DNA of 64,000 bases from assembly GCA_020310875.1 (NCBI GenBank), contig CM035417.1, positions 86,477,440 through 86,541,439 on the forward strand. Direction: 5' to 3'. Of this stretch, positions 31,641 through 42,460 are shown in pieces. Source of the stretch: Ceratopteris richardii. Lineage: Eukaryota; Streptophyta; Polypodiopsida; Polypodiales; Pteridaceae. The notes under the pieces were generated by a model, which saw only the letters and a list, made by a program, of their open reading frames with translations, was not told the DNA's origin and did not search any database. Every line of letters starts with the position of its first letter. The first letter of the stretch is position 1. Position numbers and translations under genes: made by a program.

Positions 31641-32493
31641 CTTACATATGATAGTTTCATTGCTAGGCATTATGCTTTTATGTCTCGGGTTGTGAAGGAC
31701 AAGGAACTATGCACATATGAAGAAGCTTGTCAAGACAAGGTAGGAATTAATGCTATGAGAGAAAAGATGGATTCTGTTCATGAAAATCAAACATGGGAGC
31801 TTGTAACTAGGCAAGATGACATGAAAGTGGTCACAAATAAGTGGGTCTACAAGATCAAAAGGAAATCTGATGGATCCATAGCCAGGTATAAAGCTAGACT
31901 TGTAGCTAAGGGTTTTACCCAAGCACATGGAATATATTATAAAGAGACATTTAGTCCTATTGCAAATATGAGTATAGTTAGGACATTGATTTCCATTGCA
32001 TCTTCTAAAAGGTGGAAATTGTTCCAATTAGACATTAAGAATGCTTTTCTAAATGGTGATCTTGAATAGACTGTTTACATGCAACAACCCATGGGATATG
32101 AGGACCATAGAAACCCTAATTTTTTATGTAGACTCAAGAAAGCTTTGTATGGACTCAAGCAAGCACCAAGGGCATGGAATCAAAGGCTTATTGAGTACCT
32201 TTATAGATGTGGATATGCAGCAAGTGATGTTGATCCTTCACTTTATGTAAAAAGGCTTAATGCCAAGTCTGTATACATATGCATATTTGTATCTTATGCA
32301 AAGGAAATACTTACTTGACTCGCTATACAGGTTTGGTATGGGTGGTAGTCATTGAGACAACCAATGGATTACAATGTCAAGTTGAGCAAAGACCAAGGTG
32401 GTAAGCTCGAGGATGAGCATGTGTATAGAAGTTTTATTGGTTTTTTTAATATGATACCATTACTAGAATTGATCTAGCTTTTAGTGTTGGAAT
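31641..32493 (+). pseudogene. Copia reverse transcriptase, host of the nested copia
   Basis: Frame 31680-32069 holds ENQTWELVTRQDDMKVVTNKW, KARLVAKGFTQAHGIYYKET and LFQLDIKNAFLNGDLE, followed by RLKKALYGLKQAPRAWNQRL and VDPSLYVKRL. Stops occur after GDLE and before the expected YVDD region, and the remainder decays (KLSKDQGG at about 32375). It is interrupted at 32494 by a complete copia element; the RNase H part continues at 37655. Confidence 0.85.
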
Positions 32494-32724
32494 TGTTGAT
32501 ATATTTAGGTAGTGATGTGTGTGAACACTCTAGGACTGTCGGGGCACTTTTTTCCCTCTTTAGGAGGTTTTTTTCCCCCGGCTTGTATATACGCCTATTA
32601 CCCTAATGGGCTACTTATCTTTGTACATTCTCTAGTAATACATTCAGTATTGTGTGTTTGTGCTCCAAGCTTCTTCTTCTTCCTTGTGTTGTTCGCGTGC
32701 TTCCGCAGACGTCTATCTCCAACA
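32494..32724 (+). repeat. Nested copia 5' LTR
   Basis: TGTTGATATATT to CTCCAACA, 231 bp. A TATA-like TTGTATATACGCC lies about 32584-32596. Confidence 0.93.
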
Positions 32725-32726
32725 AT

Positions 32727-32741
32727 TGGTATGAGAGCAGG
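32727..32741 (+). other. Nested copia primer binding site
   Basis: TGGTATGAGAGCAGG two bases after the LTR. It matches the initiator-tRNA-Met site TGGTATCAGAGC at all but one of the first 12 bases. Confidence 0.8.
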
Positions 32742-33078
32742 TCGTGGCTTCTTCTAGGGCGCCATCGACACTCCTCCGTTTGCAGTCTCATATTCGCACG
32801 AAATTTGGTGAGCATACTCAGGGTGTTTCCGAGATCAAAACTGCTTTGCTTTGTGGTGCCGAAATCGCGATCTGAGCTCGTTTCGGCCCCGAACGCACTA
32901 TCGCAGCGCTTGTGCAGGCTATTTTGTCCTTTTGTGCCAAAGGTATATACCAGTTTCTGTTCGCCAGTTTAAGCGTCTCAAAGTCTGCTACAGGTCTAGC
33001 AGAACTCGTCTGGGTTGTTTTGTCCAACTTTTTGAGATACAGTCAATTTTTTGCATCAAGGTATTTTAGTCACCGGCC

Positions 33079-36000
33079 ATGGCTGAAAGCAGTGATGTAT
33101 TCCGTATGTTGGCTATTGAGGATAAGTTGGATGGTACCAACTACCCATTATGGGCTTATATGATGGGACATGTAGTGGTTGCAAAAGGATTGTGGAACAT
33201 TGTGCAGGGTGTTGAAAGACTTCCTGTTACACCTGTAACGACAGGTACTGCAAATACAGGTATTGGAGCTGATGAAGATGGTGTCGAAGATGATATTCCG
33301 CAGATTCCTATTCGTGCTGCTGTTTCTGTTGCACCTACTACAGAGCAGATTCGTTGGGATGGCAGAGATGCCCAAGCACATGCGTTGATAGCTTTGTTTG
33401 TCAAACGTGCCATTATTCCTCACATTCACTCTTGCAGAACAGCAAAGGATGCTTGGGATACACTTACCACTTTGTACCAGGCTAGGAATGAGGCTCGTGT
33501 TGCTTACCTCCGAAAACAGTTGGAGAGTGAGCACATGAATGAAGGTGATTCTATGGACAGTTTTCTTACAAAGATCAAAGACCTGAAGGAACAATTGATT
33601 TCTGCTGATGAGGTTATACCAGATAGCTCACTTGTGCAAACCGTTCTGAACGTTCTTCCTGATTCATATCAGAGTTTTGCCTCTACTCTTCGGTTGATGA
33701 TGAAAGGCAAACCGAATGCCTTTTCATTTGAGGAATTAGTCTCTGTTCTGTTGAAGGAAGATCAGTCCAGGCAGAACAGGTCCGTTATGAGTGTTGTAGA
33801 TCAAGCTTTCCTGGCTAGTCAGAAGGGCAAAGGAAAATGGAGCTCTTCTACTAGTAAGCAGAAATCTGCAAATGCTGCACAATCGAAGAACCAGGATAAA
33901 GATGAGAAGAAATCAGAAAAGCAGAAATTGTTCTGCAAGTGCTGTAAAGGAAATGATCATATTATAAAGAACTCTCCAAAACTGGCTGCTAAAGAGGCAA
34001 AGAAGAAAGAGGCTGGAATGGTTGTTGCAGAGACCTCTACACCAAAAACAGAGTTTGCAAATCTTGTGCAGGAAGAAGAATGGGCGTTTACTACTGTCTT
34101 CAGTTTTGACCCATCTTCTCATGATCAGTGCATGTCTGCAGTAGACTTAGATGTTTGGTACTTTGACAGTGGGGCGACAATACATATTACCTCGCAGCGC
34201 AGTTTCTTCTCTTCACTCGAGCCTACCCCTACAGGGAATACTGTCACATGCGCCAATAACTCCTCTTATCCTGTTATGGGAGTTGGTAAGATCATTCTGA
34301 CTACTGCTAATGGTAGTTCTTTCACTTTGTCAGATGCTTTATTTGTGCCAGGGATCAAAAAGAACCTGTTATCAGTTTCTACATTAGCCAAGATTGGCTT
34401 GGTTGTGAAATTCGTTGATGACAGGTGTACAGACCATGATTTCTCAAATGGCGATGTGATTATTGCTTCTGGCATTTTATGTCGTGGGCTGTATAAGCTC
34501 ATAGACTATGAAAGATCTGTGAATGATTCGGCATGTGCAGTTCATGATTCTCAGGCTATGTCAGATGCAAAGCTTTGGCATGCACGCTTTGGTCATCTGA
34601 ATTTTGCTAGTTTGTTACGCCTGCAGAAATTTGAAATGGTGTCCTCTTTGCCCAAACTTGAGGCACCTGGAAAACATGTTTGTGAAGGCTGTATTTTGGG
34701 CAAAATAAAGCGTTCTTCCTTTCCAAAAGATGGTTCAGTTCGGGCTACGCAGAAATTGCAGCTTGTACATAGTGATGTCTGTGGTCCTATGCAGACACCC
34801 TCTTTTGGAAATTACCTTTACTTCGTGACTTTCATTGATGATTTTTCCAGGCATGCATGGGTATATCCACTCAAAGCAAAGTCCGAAGTGTTCATGTGCT
34901 TCAAACAGTTTTTGGTTTTGGCTGAAAATCTGTCAGCATGTAAAATGGGCACCCTCCGTTCTGATCAAGGGGGGGAATATATGTCTTCAGATTTTAATGC
35001 ATTTCTGGCTCAACGTGGGATAAAACACCAGTGTACAGTGTCGTATACACCTCAACAGAATGGAGTTGCTGAACAAAAGAACAGGTCACTCATGGAGATG
35101 GCGAGGTGCATGGTCAAAAGTCAGGCTTTACCACATAGTTTCTGGCTTGAGGCTGTCATGTGTGCAGCATATGTACTGAACAGGTGTCCCACTAAAGCGT
35201 TGCAGTCTATCACTCCATATGAGGCTTGGCATGACCGCAAGCCATCTGTTGCTCATCTGCGTGTTTTTGGTTGTTTGGCATATGCATTAGTGCATGAACA
35301 ACATCATAGAAAATTGGATGATAAGGCAGTAAAATGTATTTTTGTTGGGTACAGTTCTGAAAGTAAAGGCTATCGTCTGTATCATCCACAGACTAAACGC
35401 ATTCTGGTTAGCCGTGATGTTGTCTTTGTGGAAGATGCTATTCAGCCATTGCTTTCATGTACTAAGGAGACATCTGTTAGCTCCAAAGACATGTATGATA
35501 CTTTGATGCCTCTTTTTACAGGTGGACAGGCTAGTGCTGGTCCTAATGAGGCAACTTCAAAGCCTTTGCAGGTTTCATATGATGATGCAGGTCATTCCAT
35601 TTCTGATGCAGATTTACATGATGCACTTGTTGATGAGAGAGCTGATATTGAGCAGGCAAAAACTATGCCAAAATGGCTGGTGCAGACTTTGCATGACAGC
35701 AAATTAGATGCACATTTGTCATATCGTACTCGTTCAGGCTCTCATAGCGCCTCCTTTGCATCAAATTTCTATGCTATGGCTGCATCTAGTCTTTGTGATG
35801 AGAATGAGCCTGTTTCTTTTGATTAAGCACAAAATTCAGAAAATTGGATGGTTGCTATGCAATATGAATATGATGCTATAATGAAGAATGGTACATGGTC
35901 TTTATGTGACTTGCCTCCTGGCAAGAAGGCCATTGGCACTAAGTGGGTATACAAGCTGAAGCGTAAACCTGATGGCACAGTTGACAGGTATAAGGCTAGG

Positions 36001-37344
36001 CTTGTTGCAAAGGGTTATGCACAGGAAAGAGGCATTGATTTTGATGAGACCTTTGCACCTACATGCCGTATGACTACTGTTCGGAGCATTTGTGCACTTG
36101 CAGCCCATCATGGTTGGAATGTACATCAGTTGGACATTAAAAAAGCATTTCTGAATGGTGACTTGCATGAAGAGGTGTATGTTTTTTAGCCCCGTGGCTT
36201 TGTGCAGAAAGGGCATGAAAACCAGGTTTGCAGGTTAAAGAAGGCATTATATGGTTTAAAGCAAGTACCACGTGCTTGGTATCAGAAGATACATGCCTAT
36301 CTGATTGCACATGGTTTTGAGAACAGTCCAACTGAAAGCACCTTATATGTTAAACGTGCTAATGATGTGCTTCTGATCATTGTTGTCTATGTTGATGACA
36401 TGCTGCTCACTGGTCCTATTGAGACACATATTGCTGATTTTAAGGCTGATTTACATGCCTCATTTGAGATGTCTGATTTGGGGCATTTGCATCACTATTT
36501 GGGCATTCAGTTTATGCACGTTGATGGTGGAATGGCTTTGTGTCAAACGAAATATATTGACACATTATTGCAGCGTTTTGGCCTTGAAGACTGTAAGCCT
36601 ATTGCCACTCCTATGGAGACAGGTTTACGATTGAGTCTTCATGATATTGGAGATGCATTTGATGATGTTCTCTATCAGCAGGCTGTTGGATGCTTGATTT
36701 ACTTATGCATTACTCGGCCAGATATTCAGTTTGGTGTCTCACAAATGAGCAGGTTTATGCATTGCCCAGGAGTCACGCATTGGAAAGTGGTTAAGCGCAT
36801 CTTTCGCTACTTGAGTGGTACTTGGCTACTTGGGTTGTTTTATCCCAAGGGGGGATCACTACCGCCAGATTTGCATGCTTTTTCTGACTCAGATTGGGCT
36901 GGTTGCTATGACACTCGTGTGTTCACCAGTGGTTTTTGCTTCATGCTTGGTAGCTCATGTATATCTTGGTTGAGCAAGAAGCAGCCTACTGTGGCCACTT
37001 CCAGCTGTGAGGTTGAGTATAGGGCAGCTTTCACAGCGACTGTTGAGTGTGTGTGGCTCAGACGCCTTATGGCTGATTTGGGTGTTGGCCAGTCTTCTAC
37101 CACCACCATCTTCACTGACAGTCAGAGCGCATTGGCAGTTGCGAGGAACCCTGTGTTCCATGCTCGCACTAAGCACATTGAGGTGCATTATCACTATGTC
37201 AGGGAGAGGTTCTCTGCTGGGGAGATCAGCTTGGCATATGTGCCCACGCAAGAGAACATTGCAGACCTTTTCACGAAGGCTCTGCCTAGGGAGAAGTTTG
37301 AAGCTTTCCACAAAGCTTTGGGCTTACTTCCTTTTGTGGAGTGA
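33079..37344 (+). pseudogene. Copia Gag-Pol polyprotein with two in-frame stops
   Basis: The ATG (CCATGGCTG) at 33079 opens a frame that stays in phase for 1,421 codons to 37344. Order: Gag; a zinc knuckle (CKCCKGNDHIIKNS, last Cys replaced by Ser, ~residue 283); protease WYFDSGATIHIT (~360); pre-integrase LWHARFGHL (~500); integrase catalytic D, D, E in LVHSDVCGP, RSDQGGEY and GVAEQKN (~565-662); RT with VYVDDMLLTG (~1104); RNase H with SDSDWAGCYD (~1270) and C-terminal KALPREKFEAF. Stops are TAA at 35824-35826 (integrase-RT linker) and TAG at 36187-36189 (early RT, before PRGFVQKG). Apart from these and the altered knuckle the frame is intact, implying recent inactivation. Confidence 0.93.
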
Positions 37345-37406
37345 TTTCCACATAGCTTGGCACTTCCTTATACATGAGTGCCAGCTCCTTGTTCACCGCA
37401 TCACTC

Positions 37407-37418
37407 CCAGGGGGGATT
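37407..37418 (+). other. Nested copia polypurine tract
   Basis: CCAGGGGGGATT immediately before the 3' LTR TGTTGATA. The same tract (TTTGGGGGGATT) precedes the related LTR at 40527. Confidence 0.8.
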
Positions 37419-37649
37419 TGTTGATATATTTAGGTAGTGATGTGTGTGAACACTCTAGGACTGCCGGGGCACTTTTTTCCCTCTTTAGGAGGTTTTTTTC
37501 CCCCGACTTGTATATACGCCTATTGCCCTAATGGGCTACTTATCTTTGTACATTCTCTAGTAATACATTCAGTATTGTGTGTTTGTGCTCCAAGCTTCTT
37601 CTTCTTCCTTGTGTTGTTCGTGTGCTTCCGCAGACGTCTATCTCCAATA
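37419..37649 (+). repeat. Nested copia 3' LTR
   Basis: 231 bp; about five substitutions from the 5' LTR (T/C, G/A, A/G, C/T and the terminal C/T). Followed by GGAAT. Confidence 0.93.
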
Positions 37650-37654
37650 GGAAT

Positions 37655-38276
37655 GCTCTCATAATTCATGGATGCACACACACTTGATCACTTGAATGCA
37701 AGTAGAAGGATTCTAAGGTACATCAAAGGTACAATCAATGAACACCTGTATTATGCATATGATTGTGATTTGAAAATAGAAGGCTATGTAGGTGTTGATT
37801 GGGCTAGCTCCAAGGATGATAGAAGGAGTACTTGAGGATACATAGTAATTCTTGGGAAGAGTTGTGTATCATGGATGTCAAAGAAACTACCCATATTTGC
37901 ATTATCTTCAACAAAAGTAGAATATAGGGCATTTGCTCAACTCACATGTGAGGTAATGTGGTTTAAAATGCTCTTAAAAGATTTGGATATTTACTTGGCA
38001 TTGTTCCATTGCTTGGAGATAATATCTCAAGTATCTACCTTGCAAAGAATCCAATGTTCCATTCTAGGAGCAAGCATATAGAGTGCATTATCATTTCATA
38101 AGAGAAAAGATTGTGGATAAGCAGGTAGATATTATGCATGTCAATACCAAGGAGCAAATTCTAGACCTTCTTACCAGGTTCTTGGATGCAAAGAGGATGG
38201 AAAAAATCAAAGGCATGATATGTATGAAGGAACCAACCCCCACACTTGAACGCAAAGAAGTTTGAGCTTGAGAGAG
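37655..38276 (+). pseudogene. Copia RNase H, continuation of the interrupted host element
   Basis: Resumes with DHLNASRRILRYIKGT and VDWASSKDDRRST, then ITEEY-like KVEYRAFAQLTCEVMWFKML. It ends with the C-terminal HYHFIREKIVDKQVDIMHVN up to 38265. It continues the strand and order of 31641-32493, so both are one element split by the nested copia. Frameshifts near 37830 and 38000 confirm decay. Confidence 0.85.
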
Positions 38277-39020
38277 TGTTAAAAGTTATATGTTTTCTAG
38301 GGCAAGCTCAAGCATATGTTTTTCAGTAAAATAACTTCATTTGAAGGATTTTTAGCCTTAGAAAATTCAAAGCACATGTTTGAAGGTAAACCTCAGCCAA
38401 AAGGAGGTATTTAACCACCCAAAGACACTCCAGTAAAGAGACAAAGTCACAAGGTAGCTGAAGAGACAAGGAGGGCATGTGAAGAGACATGGAGGACATA
38501 TGAAGATTCATTGAAGGCTCTCATGGCTATTTAAGCACCATCCAAGCTCATTATAAATGTGTATGGATAGTAGGAAGTTGGCGTGCTACCTATACATGTG
38601 TTGTTGAGACATTGTCTATCATAGGAGTTCATATTCTCTTGTATATCTCTCCTATCCTTTCCAAAGGGTGCTAAATTTCTATAGGAGCTTTTTAGGACTT
38701 CATTTTCTCTTTTAAGGAAGCTTCATTTTTATAGTTCTTATACTCTTTGGAAAGATTATAAAGCAAGGATTCGATAATCAAATGGATTTTTACAAATTCT
38801 TCTTGTACTGTGAGTCATAGCTATTTCTTTTCTCTGCTAGCCTGTCTCGAAACCTAAAAGGAAACCTATTATGTTTTGTGTGATTGAGTTGACTTGTCTA
38901 CATGTGTTCAATTCCAACAATTCATAGTTCATTGGAAAGGTCTTAGTGTCTAGTTCATGTGGATTAAAGGGTTTGGCAATTGGATTTGGGAATTCTGAGT
39001 TATATTAATTTTAGTGAGTA
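38277..39020 (+). repeat. Copia 3' LTR of the host element
   Basis: Starts TGTTAAAAGTTAT after the purine-rich GCTTGAGAGAG. A TATA-like ATTATAAAGCAAGG lies near 38755. It is structurally similar to the LTR at 16644 (shared TTAGTGTCTAGTT-type segment), so it is the same broad family. The right end is unclear; TAGTATGAGAGC near 39025 looks like a primer site. Confidence 0.6.
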
Positions 39021-39059
39021 CTAGTATGAGAGCATCTAGGTCTTGGACATTTGGAGGAG

Positions 39060-40526
39060 AAATCTTTCATCATCTTAGATGCAAAGATTTTGCATGCATG
39101 CTTTGGTCATCTGAATTTTCCTAGTTTGCTATGCCTACAAGAATCTAAAATGGTATGCCCTCTACCCAAACTTGGGGCACCTAGTAAACATGTATATGAA
39201 GGCTATACTTTGGAAAAAATGTAGCATTCCTCCTTCCGAAAAGATGGTTCGATTCAAGCTACTCAAAAATTGTAGCTTGTTCATAGTGGTATTTGTGGTC
39301 CTATGCAAACATCTTCTTTTGGGAACTGCCTTTACGTCATGACTTTTGTTGATGATTTTTCCATGCATGCATGGGTGTGTCCATGTGCTTGGTGTGAAAA
39401 GATACATGCCTACTTGATTGCACATGGTTTTGAGAATAGTCCAATTGAGAGCACCTTATATGTTAAGCATGAAAATGATGTGCTTTTGATCATTGCTATC
39501 TATGTTGATGACATGCTCCTCACTAGTCCTAAGGAGAAGCATATTGCTGACTTTAAGGCTGATTTGCATGCCTCATTCGAGATGTTAGATTTGGGGCATT
39601 TGCATAATTATTTGGGCATTCAGTTTATGCAAATTGTGGGGAATAGCTTTGTGTCAAACAAAATGTATTCACACATTATTGCAAGATTTTGGCCTTGAAG
39701 ATTGCAAACCTATTTTTGCTTCTATGGAAACAGGTTTACGGTTGAGTCTTCCTGATGTTGGAGATACATTTGATGTTGTTCTCTATCAATAGGTTGTTGG
39801 ATGCTTGATTTACTTATGCATAACTCAGCTTGATATTTAGTTTGTTGTGTTACACATGAGTAGGTTTATGCATTGCCCAGTTGTCAAGCATTGGTAGGTG
39901 GTTATGTGCATCTTTCGTTACTTGAGTTGTAACTAACTATTTGGATTGTTTTATCCCAAGGGGGATCATTACCATCAGATTTACATTCCTTTTTTTACTT
40001 TCACTAGATTGGTTGCTATGATACTTGTATACACTAGTGGTTTTTGCTTCATGCTTACTACCTCATGTATATCTTGGTTGAGCAAGAAGCAGCCTACTAT
40101 GGCCACTTCTAGTTGTCAGGCCGAGTATAGGGAAGCTTTCATAACGACTAGTGTGTGTGACTTATAAAGCTTTTGGATGATTTGGGCATTGATTAGTCTT
40201 CTACCACCACCATCTTCATTGATAGTGAGAGCACATTGGTAGTTGAAAGGAACTTTGTGTTCCATGCTCACACAAAGCACATTGAGGTGCATTATCATTA
40301 TCTCAGGGAGAGGTTCTCTGCTAGAGAGATCAATTTGGCATATGTGCCCACATAGGATAACATTAGAGATCTTTTCACCAAGAATCTCCGTCGAGAGATT
40401 TTTGAAGCTTTTTGCAAAGCTTTGGGCTTACTTTCTTTTGTGGATTGATCTCTTTCCACATAGCTTGGCACTTTCTTATACATGAGTGCTAACTCGTTGT
40501 CCATTGCATCACTCTTTGGGGGGATT
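39060..40526 (+). pseudogene. Internally deleted relative of the nested copia
   Basis: Nucleotide similarity to 34560-34865 (pre-integrase, start of integrase) and then 36270-37410 (RT, RNase H). The jump lies near 39383 and omits about 1.4 kb. The two source points share CCA. RT motif IYVDDMLLTSPKEKHIADFK is present. RNase H is full of substitutions (C-terminal HAHTKHIEVHYHYLRERFSA). Many stops. It is older than the nested element by divergence. Confidence 0.85.
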
Positions 40527-40757
40527 TGTTGATATATTTTGGTAGTGATGTGTGTGAACACACTTAGGACTATTCAAGCACTTTTTCCCCTCTTTAGGAG
40601 GTTTTTTCCCCTGGCTTGTATATATGCCTATAGCCCTAATGGTTCACTTATCTTTGTACATTCACTTGGTACTACATTCAGTATTGTGTGTTGTGATCCA
40701 AGCTTCTTCTTCTTCCTTGTGTTGTTCATGTGCTTCTGTAGACCTAAAACTCCAACA
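40527..40757 (+). repeat. 3' LTR of the deleted copia relative
   Basis: 231 bp, TGTTGATATATTTTGG to CTCCAACA, the same length as the nested copia LTRs but clearly more diverged. It abuts a minus-strand copia fragment directly, with no visible target duplication since the 5' end is lost. Confidence 0.85.
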
Positions 40758-41260
40758 TGCAAGCCTCACATGGTTCTTTCATGTTTGCAATCAATGATAG
40801 GCATGCAAACACACTCCTATGATGAATCTCCTTAAGTGTTGGATATCTGATATGCCTGAATCTCTCATGCAATAGCTTATTTGTGCCACATTTTTAGTGG
40901 TTGTAAGAGTAGACAAGTCATACACAACTCATATAGGTTGCTTCTCCTTATGCCAATCCCAAAAATAATGTTGTTAATATCCACAATCTTAGCTCTTGTT
41001 TTGATGAAAGATACTTCATTACCTTGATCAATTATAGAAGCTACCATAAGTAAACATTGTTTAATTTGTGGAAGATACAACACATTTGAAAGCTTTCTAA
41101 TATCCCCATTAGAATTAATGAAATAAAGTGTATCATTATCGGCAATAGTAAGAAGACAATCATCAGGGGTATGGGTTTGGAAGCCAAAAGCACCAGTAGC
41201 CCCACAGAACCAAAGAGCCAACCCTGAGGGACACAAAATTTGAGAAACCATCCAAAGATG
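40758..41260 (-). pseudogene. Copia protease/pre-integrase fragment
   Basis: Minus-strand frame 41251-40877 includes FCGATGAFGF (remains of DSGAT), DNDTLYFINSNGDIRKLSNV and LYLPQIKQCLLMVASIIDQG, the copia segment between protease and pre-integrase. It continues in another frame with a WHK..LHERF-like stretch and CEAC at the left edge. Not in frame overall. Confidence 0.7.
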
Positions 41261-42412
41261 AAGAGGCCAAAAGTGATCACTCTATGGCTGAACATCTTTC
41301 TAAAATGGATCCCTATAAGGAGGAATGATCGAGATCCAAGGGATACCTCCAAACAAAGATTGCATCAACATCTGCAAGTAACATTGGAAGCCTCCACATG
41401 CAGAAAACCATGTGCCTTTGGCATAAGCCTGTCTTTTGCACCATTGAAGTCATGCATTTCTAGAGTGTACATTAATATAGGACCACATTACAAGGCTGTG
41501 CATAGACACAATTGAGAATCGCAAGCACATGAGACACATTTGACATATATAAACTATTTTATTGATACTAACCTCTTTCTTCTTGTTTGATAAAAGGGGG
41601 AGAAAAAGCAGGAATAGGACCATGTGCTCGAAGCATCTCATCAGCAGACCATCAACAAGGAGATCCATCAACAATGAAAGAGAAGCCAAGGGTCAATCAC
41701 CGTGATGGGATTACAACACGAAGAGAAAAACATCAACTGACCTTTCACATTGGTAAGGATCCCCTACTATGGGGATACTATAACAATGATAGATTAGGAA
41801 ACCTCTTTGTCATCATGCCCTTGAGCACTTAGCTTGTTAACCTAAAAAAATGAGTCTTTTCATGCACCAACAAGTTTCCAATTGCAAAGTATATAATGGA
41901 TTTAGGTGTCTTCCAAGGTGAAATTGCTCGTCGGTGACGTCAACCACAACCAATGTGGCAGTTTGAAAGAATTGATAGCAGCATGGATGTGTGGAGGCAT
42001 ATAGTACATTGCAAAGATTTGAAGCAAAGTTACAAGCGCAAGCGAGATTGCAAATATTTCCGATGTGTAATGCATGGATTAATGCGTAGGCAAGTTGTGG
42101 ACTTTAATTACCCCATGCAAAATGCGGTTATCCACCTATGGAAATGATTTATCAGTGGAGGAAGCCATTTTATCTTTTCTATTGCTTTTCTAGAGATTGC
42201 AAAGTCACAGAGAAAAAGACAAATTCAGTTTCAATCCATTTTGGGTGGTAGGCCTATGAAAGCACACTATGTTGGTCAGATGATAGGAAGTGACAAGAGA
42301 CGTTTCTTTGGCAGAAACATAATTAAAAGGGCAGTTTTTGGCGACCTTCATCTCAAAAGAAAAGGGGAACTGCTGGCCTTTATTGAGGGGGGCAGCAGGC
42401 GGGTTTTTTTGG

Positions 42413-42414
<2 letters not shown>
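41261..42414. other. Unassigned; possible copia gag remains at left
   Basis: 41261-41830 may be decayed retroelement sequence (plus strand MAEHLSKMDPYKEE-like), but no domain is certain. 41840-42414 shows a short frame at 41953-42147 without recognised homology. Confidence 0.25.

Positions 42415-42458
<44 letters not shown>
42415..42458 (+). repeat. (TC)n microsatellite
   Basis: About 22 uninterrupted TC dinucleotides, followed by a GC-rich segment. Such runs are common in plant 5' leaders, and a GGTAAGTG splice-donor-like site occurs at about 42969. No coding region was recognised downstream. Confidence 0.9.

Positions 42459-42460
<2 letters not shown>

Larger units (their letters stand above)
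32494..37649 (+). mobile_element. Complete Ty1/copia retrotransposon nested in another copia
   Basis: 5,156 bp with 231-bp LTRs (32494-32724, 37419-37649), target duplication GGAAT (32489-32493 and 37650-37654), a PBS TGGTATGAGAGC at 32727, and a PPT (CAGGGGGGATT) before the 3' LTR. The LTRs differ at about five positions, including the terminal CAACA versus CAATA. One polyprotein frame covers gag, protease, integrase, RT and RNase H, broken only by two stop codons. The target was the RT-RNase H region of a decayed copia, in the same orientation. Confidence 0.95.

Noticed and set aside
33148-33594. 148-codon minus-strand frame inside the nested copia
   Set aside because: Shadow of the Gag-Pol frame on the opposite strand.
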